A stretch of DNA of 64,000 nucleotides from Kitasatospora cinereorecta (lineage in GTDB: Bacteria; Actinomycetota; Actinomycetes; Streptomycetales; Streptomycetaceae), in assembly GCF_024172095.1 (NCBI RefSeq), contig NZ_JAMZDX010000002.1, positions 372,001-436,000 of the forward strand, in the 5' to 3' direction. Every line of letters starts with the position of its first letter. Positions within the stretch are counted from its first letter, which is position 1. The translations under genes and the position numbers were made by a program. Shown here one piece after another: positions 57,274-64,000 of the stretch. The notes below the pieces were generated by a model. The model worked only from the letters and a program-made list of their open reading frames with translations. It did no database searches and was not told the origin of the DNA.

Positions 57274-57834
57274 TTGACGAAGCGCATGCGGCGAGCCGAC
57301 GACCTGCTCCGGCGGGCCGGCCGGGCGCTGCGGGAGTGGCCGGGCTGGTTCATCCTCGCGGCGGGCGCGGTGCTGTGCGTGCTCGGCTGGTACGGCGTCT
57401 CCGGCGAGACGGTGGCCGCCCGTCAGCTCCCGTACCTCGCCTCCGCGACCGTGCCCGGCGCCGCGCTGGTCGTGGCCGGGGCCGTCCTGATCGCCGCCCG
57501 GCAGGCCGGCCGCGCCGGCGAGTCCGCCGACCGGCGCACCGACCAGCTGCTGGCCCTGCTCGTCGCCGAGGCGGGCAGCGGGAGCGGCGACGGCGGGGAG
57601 CCGGCGGCCGGTGCGGTCGGGCCGGTGGTCGCGCTGCCCGACGGCACGCTCTACCACCGCGGCGACTGCCCGCTGGTGGCCGGCAAGGCCAACGCCCGGA
57701 CGGCCGACGCGGCGACGGTCCGCGAACGGGCGCTGACGGCGTGCCCGGTCTGCGACCCGGAGCCCCCCGGAGCGGGAGACGCGGCGGACCAGGGCGGCGG
57801 CCCGGGCGCGGGCGGGCCCGGGGCGGGGGGCTGA
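57274..57834 (+). CDS. Small membrane protein with HxxxC and CxxC motifs
   Basis: The 186-aa protein has two helices (WFILAAGAVLCVLGWYGVSG and ATVPGAALVVAGAVLIAA) and a cytoplasmic C-terminal segment with YHRGDCPLVAGK and ACPVCDPE. This pairing of His/Cys and CxxC looks like a small metal-binding module similar to the HxxxC-CxxC motif found at the end of secreted nucleases and Ada-like zinc sites. The start is uncertain: TTG 57274 has GGAG at five bases; ATG 57202 or GTG 57268 are alternatives. The stop is one base before the permease GTG, so it belongs to the transporter operon. Confidence 0.65.
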   Translation: MTKRMRRADDLLRRAGRALREWPGWFILAAGAVLCVLGWYGVSGETVAARQLPYLASATVPGAALVVAGAVLIAARQAGRAGESADRRTDQLLALLVAEAGSGSGDGGEPAAGAVGPVVALPDGTLYHRGDCPLVAGKANARTADAATVRERALTACPVCDPEPPGAGDAADQGGGPGAGGPGAGG

Positions 57835-57835
57835 G

Positions 57836-59767
57836 GTGGGGGCGGCGGGGCTGACGCTGGACCTGGCGTTGGCGGGGCTGGCGGTGGGCAGCGCGGCGGC
57901 GCTCAGCGGCGTCGGGCTGGTGGTGACGTACCGGGCGACCGGCGTGCTCAACCTGGCGCAGGGCGCCCAGGCGATGGCCACCGCGTACCTGCTGCGCGAG
58001 CTGGTCGTGGTGCACCACTGGCCGCTCGCCCTGGCGGCCGTCTGCTGCCTGCTGGTCGCCGCGCCGGCCCTCGGCGTGCTGCTGGACCTGGCGGTGTTCC
58101 GGCCGCTCCAGCGCCGGGGCGCCGGGCCGGCCGAGACCATGGTGGCGGGCATCGGCGTGTTCGTGCTGCTGATCGGCGCGGCGGTGCTGATCTGGGGCAC
58201 CGCCCCGTACGGTGACGCGCCGCCGCTGGTGGAGGGCACCGCGCTGGCCCAGCCGGGCGGCCACGTGCTGCGCCTGGACACCGCCGTGCAGCTGGCCACC
58301 GTCCTGGTGCTGGCCACCACGGTGGGCCTGGTCAGCCGGTACACCCGGTTCGGGGTGCGGCTGCGGGCGGTGGTGGACAACCGCGCGTTGGCCCAGCTGG
58401 CCGGGGTCGACGCCGACCGGATCTCCTCCGCGGGCTGGGCGTTCGGCTCGTTCACCGCCGGCCTGGTGGGCGTCCTGCTGGCGCCGTTCCTGCTGCTCGA
58501 CCCGTACGGGCTGCCGCTGCTGGTGATGGAGACGATGGCGGTCGCGGTGGCGGCGCGGCTGCGTTCGCTGCCGGTCGCGGTGGTCACCGGCCTCGCGCTC
58601 GGGGTGGCGCAGAGCGAGCTGACCCGGCTGCGCCCGGCCGGGCAGCTGCTGCCGCTGGCCCAGGCCGTCCAGACCAACCTGTTCGTGGTCGCGCTGCTGG
58701 TCGCCGCGCTGCTGCCGTGGTCCGGCGGCTCGGACGACACCGGCCTCGCGCTGCCCGGCGGCGGCCGCGGCGGGCGCGGCGCCACCGCCGCCCGGACCGC
58801 CTGCACGGTGCTGGTCCTGCTGCCGCTCGGCTTCCACGCCGACGACCTGCGGCACGCCCTGCTGGTGCCCGCGCTGGCCCTGGTGCTGCTCTCGGTGGTG
58901 GTGGTCACCGGCTACGGCGGGCAGGTGTCGCTCGGCCAGGCCGGGTACGCCGGGCTCGGGGCGCTCGGCACCGCCCTGCTGATGTCCGGGAAGGTCCCGG
59001 GCCTGCCCGCGCTGCCCGCCGTACCCGCGCTGCTGCTCGCGGTGGCCGTCACCGTGCCGCTCGGGCTGCTCACCGGCTGGCCGGCGATCCGGCGGCGCGG
59101 GCTGGCGCTGGCGCTGGTCACCTTCGCCGTGGGCACGGCCCTCAGCCGGCTGGTGTTCGACCAGCCGTACGCCACCACCGGGCTCACCGTCTCGCGCGAC
59201 GGCATGCCGACCGGCGACCGCGGCTTCTACACGGTCGAACTGGTGCTGCTCGGGGTCGGGCTGCTGGTCGTCCGCAATCTGCACCGGGGACGGCTCGGGC
59301 GGGCGCTCACCGCGATGCGCGACCACCAGGCGGGCGCCTCCGCGGCCGGGGTGGACGTGCCGCGGCTGAAGCTGCTGGTGTTCATGGCCGGCGCCGGGCT
59401 GGCCGCGCTCGGCGGCGGACTGATGGCGCTCGGCGGGCAGGCGTTCGACCCGACCGCGTTCGACCCGGTGCAGGGCCTGCTCTGGTTCGCCACCGTGGTG
59501 GTGGCCGGGGCGGACAGCGCGGCCGGTGCCGTACTCGCCGCCGCGCTGCTGGTCGGACTCGACGCGGGCACCGCGGCCGGCGTCTCCGCCGTCGTGGTCG
59601 GCGCCCTGGCCACCGTCCTCGGCCGGATGCCCGGCGGACTCGCCGGCCTCGCCCGCCGCGCCGCCGACCGGGCGACGGTGCCCGCCCGGCCCGGACCCGG
59701 CCAGGAGGCCGCCCTCACCCCGCTCGGCCGGCGGCTGCGCGAGCGGATCGCGGAGCGGGCGCCGTGA
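57836..59767 (+). CDS. LivH-LivM fused permease of a branched-chain-type ABC importer
   Basis: This 643-aa protein joins both permease subunits of the HAAT family. Residues 1-300 are LivH-like (GVGLVVTYRATGVLNLAQGAQA, GVRLRAVVDNRALAQLAGVD) and residues about 325-600 are LivM-like (GYGGQVSLGQAGYAGLGALG, LTAMRDHQAGASAAGVD). Separate genes are the norm, so the fusion is notable though known in actinobacteria. The GTG at 57836 follows the membrane-protein gene by one base. The LivG gene overlaps its stop. It transports an unknown small solute such as branched-chain amino acid, amide or urea. Confidence 0.9.
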   Translation: MGAAGLTLDLALAGLAVGSAAALSGVGLVVTYRATGVLNLAQGAQAMATAYLLRELVVVHHWPLALAAVCCLLVAAPALGVLLDLAVFRPLQRRGAGPAETMVAGIGVFVLLIGAAVLIWGTAPYGDAPPLVEGTALAQPGGHVLRLDTAVQLATVLVLATTVGLVSRYTRFGVRLRAVVDNRALAQLAGVDADRISSAGWAFGSFTAGLVGVLLAPFLLLDPYGLPLLVMETMAVAVAARLRSLPVAVVTGLALGVAQSELTRLRPAGQLLPLAQAVQTNLFVVALLVAALLPWSGGSDDTGLALPGGGRGGRGATAARTACTVLVLLPLGFHADDLRHALLVPALALVLLSVVVVTGYGGQVSLGQAGYAGLGALGTALLMSGKVPGLPALPAVPALLLAVAVTVPLGLLTGWPAIRRRGLALALVTFAVGTALSRLVFDQPYATTGLTVSRDGMPTGDRGFYTVELVLLGVGLLVVRNLHRGRLGRALTAMRDHQAGASAAGVDVPRLKLLVFMAGAGLAALGGGLMALGGQAFDPTAFDPVQGLLWFATVVVAGADSAAGAVLAAALLVGLDAGTAAGVSAVVVGALATVLGRMPGGLAGLARRAADRATVPARPGPGQEAALTPLGRRLRERIAERAP

Positions 59768-60531
59768 CGGCCGCCGGCACGCCTGGTGCCGGGCTGGTCG
59801 CCCGCGGCGTGGTGCGGCGCTTCGGCGGCATCGCCGCGGTCGACGGGGTCGACCTGGACGCGCCGATCGGACGGATCACCGCACTGATCGGACCCAACGG
59901 TGCCGGCAAGAGCACGCTCTTCGACTGCCTGGCCGGCGCCGCCCGCCCCGACGCCGGGCAGGTACTGCTCGCCGGCCGCGACATCACCCGCCTGCCCGAC
60001 CACGCCCGCGCCCGGCTCGGCCTGCTGCGCACCTTCCAGCAGATCGCCGCCTTCCAGGGGCTGACCGTCGCCGAGAACGTCCGGGTCGGCGCCGAACAGG
60101 TCCACCGCGGCACCGGACGCGGACTGCTCGGCCTGCCCCCGCCCGGACGGGACACCGCCCGCGCCGCCACCGAACGGGCCCTGCGCCTGCTCGACCTGGA
60201 CGCCGTCCGCGACTGGCCCGCCGACCGCCTGCCGACCGGCGCCCTGCGCCTGCTGGAACTCGCCCGCGCCCTCGCCGCGACCCCCCGGGTCCTGCTGCTC
60301 GACGAGCCGGCCGCCGGACTCGACCAGGCGCAGACCGCCCGCCTGGGCACCGTCCTGCGCGCGCTCGCCGCCGAGGGCACCGCCCTGCTGCTGGTCGAGC
60401 ACGACGTCGAACTGGTCGCCCGACTCGCCGACGCCGTGTACGTGATGGCCGCGGGACGCGTCATCGCCCGGGGACCGACCGCGTCCGTGCTGGCCGATCC
60501 GCGGGTCGCGGCGGCCTGGGGTGCGACGTGA
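59764..60531 (+). CDS. LivG-type ATP-binding subunit
   Basis: The 255-aa ATPase has Walker A GPNGAGKST, a Q-loop FQQIAAFQGLTV, a diverged signature LPTGALRLLELARAL, Walker B RVLLLDEPAAGLD and the H-loop His in LLVEHDVELV. It is the LivG partner (with the extra loop GLLGLPPPGRD). GTG 59764 overlaps the permease stop (GTGA), and the LivF gene starts 40 bases after its stop. Confidence 0.92.
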   Translation: MTAAGTPGAGLVARGVVRRFGGIAAVDGVDLDAPIGRITALIGPNGAGKSTLFDCLAGAARPDAGQVLLAGRDITRLPDHARARLGLLRTFQQIAAFQGLTVAENVRVGAEQVHRGTGRGLLGLPPPGRDTARAATERALRLLDLDAVRDWPADRLPTGALRLLELARALAATPRVLLLDEPAAGLDQAQTARLGTVLRALAAEGTALLLVEHDVELVARLADAVYVMAAGRVIARGPTASVLADPRVAAAWGAT

Positions 60532-60571
60532 GCCGGTGGCGCGCGGGCCGCGGCCGGACGGGGGCGGCGCG

Positions 60572-61225
60572 GTGAGCGCGGAGGTGGAGCTGCGCGGGGT
60601 GCGGGTGCGGTACGGGCTGCTGGAGGCGCTGCACGGGGTGGACCTGGCGTGTCCGGCCGGGCGGGTGACGGTCCTGCTCGGCCGCAACGGGTCCGGGCGG
60701 ACGACGGTGCTGCGGACGGTGGCGGGCGTGGTGCGGCCCTCCGCCGGGCAGGTCCTCTGGCAGGGGCGGGAGACGGCCGGGCTGGACGCGTACCGGCGGG
60801 CGCGGGCCGGCCTGGCACTGGTGCCCGCCGAGCGCGGGGTGTTCGGCTCGCTGACGGTGGCGGAGAACCTCGGACTGTCCGAGCCGGGCACGGTCGAGCC
60901 GTCCTTCCCCGAGCTGCTGCCGCTGCTCACCCGCCGGGCCGGCACGCTCTCCGGCGGCCAGCAGCAGATGGTCGCGCTCGCCCGGGCGCTGCTCGCCCGG
61001 CCCCGGCTGCTGCTGCTCGACGAGCCCGGACGCGGCCTCGCCCCCGCGGTGGTCGCCCGGCTGCACGAGCTGCTGTTCCGGGTCGCGGCCGAGGGCCGGA
61101 CCGTGGTCCTCGCCGAGCAGGGACTGCCGCCCACCCTGGAGGCGGCCGCGGTGGTGCACGTGCTGCGCCGCGGCCGGATCGCCTTCAGCGGCGAGCCGAG
61201 CGAACTGCGCGGCCTCGTACGGTAG
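60572..61225 (+). CDS. LivF-type ATP-binding subunit with Walker A Lys-to-Arg change
   Basis: The 217-aa ATPase has signature TLSGGQQQMVALARAL, Walker B RLLLLDEPGRGL and H-loop-region EQGLPPTL, but its Walker A reads GRNGSGRTT with Arg in place of the invariant Lys, confirmed by the codon CGG. Nucleotide hydrolysis at this site may be impaired, making the pair of ATPases asymmetric. The H-loop position also reads Glu-Gln rather than the usual His. The GTG at 60572 follows GGGGGCGGC; a GTG at 60521 would overlap LivG. It ends the operon. Confidence 0.85.
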   Translation: MSAEVELRGVRVRYGLLEALHGVDLACPAGRVTVLLGRNGSGRTTVLRTVAGVVRPSAGQVLWQGRETAGLDAYRRARAGLALVPAERGVFGSLTVAENLGLSEPGTVEPSFPELLPLLTRRAGTLSGGQQQMVALARALLARPRLLLLDEPGRGLAPAVVARLHELLFRVAAEGRTVVLAEQGLPPTLEAAAVVHVLRRGRIAFSGEPSELRGLVR

Positions 61226-61246
61226 TCGGGTCGGACACGTGGCGTC

Positions 61247-62392
61247 TCATCTGGGGTGGGCGTCGGCGGTGGTCCGGGCCGGCAGCTCCTCGCGGAGCAG
61301 GATGCCGACGCCGCCCCTGAGCACCAACTCCCGTTCGGGGACGACCACCAGCTCCGCGCCGGTGCCCACCGCCGCACGGATCAGCGCCGCGTCGGCCGGC
61401 TCCTGCCAGCCCGTCCGCGGACCGAGCGCGCGCAACTCCGGCTCAGTGAGCGCGAGTTGGGTGGGCGCCATGCCGACCCACAGGCGCTCGGCGAAATGCG
61501 TCTCACGGTTGACCAGCACGGCCCGGGCCCGCCCGCGCTGCAGCACGGCCACGGTCGAGGACAGACCCTCCAGCGCCGACCCGTAGCGCTGCCGCTGCTC
61601 GGCGAAGCGGGCCAGGTGGGCGCGGTCGCGGGCGCTCAGGCAGCCGTGCAGCAACTCCTCCAGCTCCTGCTCCAGCAGCGCCCGCCCGGAGTCGGCCGAG
61701 TGCCCGTCGCCGGCCACCGTGACGATCCGGTCGCGCAGCCGGGCGGGCACCTCGCGCACCAGAGCGCTGCGCATCCGGGCCGAACCGGAGAGCACCACCA
61801 CCTCGGCGGCCGCGTCGTCGGCGAGTTTCGCCAGCTCGTCCAGGAGCTGGCCGACCTCGGCGTCCCAGTTCTCCCCGGCCAGCCAGCGGCGCGACACCAC
61901 CGCTCCGGAGACCCGGCTCATCGGCCAGCGGCCCACCTGCAGGTCGACCTCCAGCTCCGGCTCGCCCGGCAGGTCGCGGGTGCCGGTCTCGACCGGATCG
62001 GCCCGGTGGACCGCCAGGGCGGCGTACGGGATGTCCGGGGCGTGCTGCAGCGCGAGCGGCATCGCGTCCGGGAGCATGTCGGTGCGTGCCGTGTCGTGCG
62101 ACGGCGGCTCGGGCAGCTCCTCGGCGAGCGCGAGGCGGCCGTGCGCGGCGAAGATCGCCTGGCCGTGCGGCCCCGGCAGCGCGCGGTCGCTCCCGGCGAC
62201 GTGGCCGAGCGCACCGATGGTGGCCTGGTCCGTCCCGTGCTCCAGCAGGTCCGCGCGCAGCCGCTGCCAGCGCAGCTCGACCGAGCGGTCCGCCTCCTCG
62301 CCCTCGCGCGGGGCCTCCCGCGAGGTGTCCAGGTACACCGAGGCGAACGGCCCGGGACGGGCGTACAGCGGGCTGAGGAACGACAGTTTCAT
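61247..62392 (-). CDS. baeRF-family (Vms1/eRF1-like) protein, Rv2629 type
   Basis: The 381-aa protein resembles the bacterial/archaeal eRF1-like (baeRF) family 2, which includes mycobacterial Rv2629 and is related to the peptidyl-tRNA hydrolase Vms1. It begins MKLSFLSPLYARPGPFASVYLDTSREAP and has a central release-factor-like domain and a last domain with VNRETHFAERLWVG and GVGILLREELPA. A role in rescuing stalled ribosomes is inference from the family. GGGGAGG precedes the ATG at 62392. Confidence 0.78.
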   Translation of the reverse strand: MKLSFLSPLYARPGPFASVYLDTSREAPREGEEADRSVELRWQRLRADLLEHGTDQATIGALGHVAGSDRALPGPHGQAIFAAHGRLALAEELPEPPSHDTARTDMLPDAMPLALQHAPDIPYAALAVHRADPVETGTRDLPGEPELEVDLQVGRWPMSRVSGAVVSRRWLAGENWDAEVGQLLDELAKLADDAAAEVVVLSGSARMRSALVREVPARLRDRIVTVAGDGHSADSGRALLEQELEELLHGCLSARDRAHLARFAEQRQRYGSALEGLSSTVAVLQRGRARAVLVNRETHFAERLWVGMAPTQLALTEPELRALGPRTGWQEPADAALIRAAVGTGAELVVVPERELVLRGGVGILLREELPARTTADAHPR

Positions 62393-62477
62393 GGCCGCCT
62401 CCCCACGGACGACGGGGGCCGGAAGGGCACCTTCCACGATAGGTGGACCGCCGCGGAAGGGCCCGGGCGGAGCGCGG

Positions 62478-62497
62478 ACCGGCCCGACCGGGCCGGT
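62478..62497 (-). terminator. Terminator after the ECF42 sigma gene
   Basis: ACCGGCCC and GGGCCGGT pair across a 4-base loop, touching the stop codon at 62497. Confidence 0.55.
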
Positions 62498-63654
62498 CAG
62501 CCGGCCCGGAGGGCGTTGAGCCGGGCCGCCTGGCGGGTCAGGTGGTCGCGCTCCGCGAGATTGGGCGCGCGGTGCGCCGCCTCGGCGTACAGCCGCGCCG
62601 CCAGGGCCAGGTCGCCGTCCCGCTCGTGCAGGTACGCGGCCACCGCGGTGTGCCTCGGCAGGGAGTCGTCCAGCGCCGCGAGCGCCGCCAGCCCGGCCCG
62701 CGGACCGTCCGCCTCGCCCACCGCCACCGCCCGGTTCAGCCGCACCACCGGGCTGTCGGTCAGCCGGGCCAGTTCGTCGTACCACTCCACGATCTGCACC
62801 CAGTCCGTCTCCTCGGCGCGCGGTGCGTCGGCGTGCAGCGCCGCGATCGCGGCCTGGGCCTGGAACTCGCCCAGCCGGTCGCGGGCGAGCGCCGCCTGAA
62901 GGACCGCGACCCCCTCCGCGATCGACGCGGTGTCCCACCGGCCGCGGTCCTGCTCCGCCAGCGGCACCAGACTGCCGTCCGGCGCCGTCCGGGCCGCCCG
63001 CCGGGCGTGGTGCAGCAGCATCAGCGCCAGCAGCCCCGCCACCTCCGGATGGTCGATCCGGGCCGCGAGCTGCCGGGTCAGCCGGATCGCCTCGGCGGCC
63101 AGGTCCACGTCCCCCGAGTAGCCCTCGTTGAAGACCAGGTAGAGGACCCGCAGCACCGTCGCCACCTCGCCCGGCCGGTCGAACCGCACCCCCGCGACCG
63201 TCCGCTTCGCCCGGCTGATCCGCTGGGCCATCGTCGCCTCCGGCACCAGGTACGCCTGCGCGATCCGGCGGGTGGTCAGCCCGCCCACCGCGCGCAGCGT
63301 GAGCGCCACCGCGGAGGCCGGCGTCAGCGACGGGTGGGCGCACAGGAAGTACAGCTGGAGCGTGTCGTCCACGTCCGGCGCGGGGCCGGGCGGCGGCTCC
63401 TCGTCGACCTGGTCCTCGCGGCGGCGCCGGGCGGTGTCCGCCCGGGCCGCGTCGAGGAACTTCCGCCACGCCACCGTGACCAGCCAGCCCTTCGGATCGC
63501 GCGGAGGGTCGGCCGGCCACGCCCGGACCGCCTCCACCAGGGCGTCCTGCACCGCGTCCTCGGCCTCCGCGAAATCGGCTCCGCGGCGGACGAGGACCGT
63601 GAGCACGCCCGGCGTCAGACTCCGCAGCAGCGCCTCGTCCATCGGTGACGTCAC
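62497..63654 (-). CDS. ECF42 RNA polymerase sigma factor with C-terminal TPR-like domain
   Basis: The 385-aa protein has sigma region 2 (AEAEDAVQDALVEAVRAWP, PKGWLVTVAWRKFLDAARAD), region 4 (GGLTTRRIAQAYLVPEATMAQRISRAKRTV) and a long C-terminal extension of about 200 residues (VLYLVFNEGYSG, LLALMLLHHARRAAR, DWVQIVEWYDELARL) that marks the ECF42 group. These sigma factors lack anti-sigma genes and act with a DGPF protein. The GTG at 63654 overlaps the DGPF-gene stop (GTGA); an ATG at 63642 is an alternative. Confidence 0.92.
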   Translation of the reverse strand: MTSPMDEALLRSLTPGVLTVLVRRGADFAEAEDAVQDALVEAVRAWPADPPRDPKGWLVTVAWRKFLDAARADTARRRREDQVDEEPPPGPAPDVDDTLQLYFLCAHPSLTPASAVALTLRAVGGLTTRRIAQAYLVPEATMAQRISRAKRTVAGVRFDRPGEVATVLRVLYLVFNEGYSGDVDLAAEAIRLTRQLAARIDHPEVAGLLALMLLHHARRAARTAPDGSLVPLAEQDRGRWDTASIAEGVAVLQAALARDRLGEFQAQAAIAALHADAPRAEETDWVQIVEWYDELARLTDSPVVRLNRAVAVGEADGPRAGLAALAALDDSLPRHTAVAAYLHERDGDLALAARLYAEAAHRAPNLAERDHLTRQAARLNALRAG

Positions 63655-64000
63655 TCCGTGACGGTCGGCGGCATCGACAGGAACGGCCGCAGCTCCAGCC
63701 ACTCGTGGATCGGCTCGCCGCCCGCGCCCGGCGCCGCCGAGAGCTCCCCGGCCAGCTCGACGGCCCGCTCGTGGCTGTCCACGTCGATCACCATCCAGCC
63801 GGCGATCAGATCCTTCGTCTCGGCGAACGGACCGTCCGTGACCGGGGGACGGCCCTCGCCGTCGTACCGCACGAACGTCCCCTCCGGCGCGAGCGCCTGG
63901 GCGTCGACGAACTCGCCGGTCGACTCCAGCTTCGCCGCGAAGTCGCGCATGTACTGGATGTGCGCCGAGACCTCCTCGGGCGTCCAGCGGTCCATCGGCA
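63651..64000 (-). CDS. DGPF/YCII-family partner of ECF42 (5' end outside window)
   Basis: The 115 or more codons seen encode a YCII-fold protein with the hallmark DGPF in PPVTDGPFAETKDLIAGWMVIDVDS. Such genes are the standard neighbours and likely targets or partners of ECF42 sigma genes. An ATG at 63995 exists, but family members begin about 20 residues earlier with the first beta-strand (KYLLL type), so the true start is probably outside the window. The stop overlaps the sigma-factor start. Confidence 0.88.
   Translation of the reverse strand, partial: PMDRWTPEEVSAHIQYMRDFAAKLESTGEFVDAQALAPEGTFVRYDGEGRPPVTDGPFAETKDLIAGWMVIDVDSHERAVELAGELSAAPGAGGEPIHEWLELRPFLSMPPTVTE

Noticed and set aside
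1..64000. tRNA, rRNA, transposase, integrase or prophage genes
   Set aside because: I scanned gaps and proteins for them and saw none; the long inverted repeat at 42232-42400 carries no ORF for a transposase.

Overview
The window is chromosomal DNA from a high-GC actinomycete of the Streptomycetaceae (Streptomyces or Kitasatospora). The evidence is very strong G/C bias at third codon positions, frequent GTG starts, short GTGA/ATGA overlaps, leaderless-type promoters, ergothioneine genes, a PAS-GGDEF-EAL protein, an ECF42/DGPF pair and an actinobacterial mix of corrin genes. About 51 protein genes are supported. I saw no rRNA, tRNA, CRISPR array, transposase or phage gene.

Layout. 1-5.3 kb: end of an ergothioneine operon (egtB, egtA), a PatB-like C-S lyase, an ABM-domain membrane protein and a winged-helix protein. 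5.4-9.4 kb: a secreted GH6 cellobiohydrolase under two CebR-type boxes, and a GH15 hydrolase. 9.6-12.5 kb: a methyltransferase translationally coupled to a c-di-GMP enzyme (PAS-GGDEF-EAL). 12.8-26.1 kb: a polysaccharide locus. Eight tightly coupled genes encode four GT2 glycosyltransferases, a Wzx-like flippase, a large membrane protein, a membrane-anchored GH16 and a NodB deacetylase. They face a GH16 lipoprotein and a flavoprotein, and a divergent ATP-grasp gene follows. 26.4-28.6 kb: two more GH16 genes. 28.6-32.7 kb: ribA, an oxidoreductase, a VOC protein and lnt.

32.9-40.4 kb: cobalamin ring synthesis, with cobN behind a cobalamin riboswitch and the divergent cobG-cobH-cobIJ. 40.4-43.9 kb: a short threonyl-tRNA synthetase with a Thr-codon leader peptide and attenuator, an F420/PPOX protein, an SDR and its TetR repressor. 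44.0-46.7 kb: polX and an S41 protease-like gene. 46.7-48.6 kb: cobK and cbiD. 48.6-52.9 kb: a D-amino-acid catabolic locus (ridA, iclR, PLP enzyme, D-aminoacylase). 53.0-54.9 kb: cobM and cobL. 55.1-61.2 kb: a branched-chain-type ABC importer (substrate-binding protein, LivHM fusion, LivG, LivF) with an Mtb12-like lipoprotein and a HxxxC/CxxC membrane protein. 61.2-64 kb: a baeRF-type protein and an ECF42 sigma factor with its DGPF partner, cut by the window end.

The observations most worth following are the c-di-GMP-adjacent polysaccharide locus, the threonine leader peptide/attenuator of the truncated thrS, the short coupled leader ORF before the flavoprotein, tandem operators in front of ribA, and a 169-bp element bounded by 25-bp inverted repeats. 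All functions are inferred from sequence reading alone; no database search was run.
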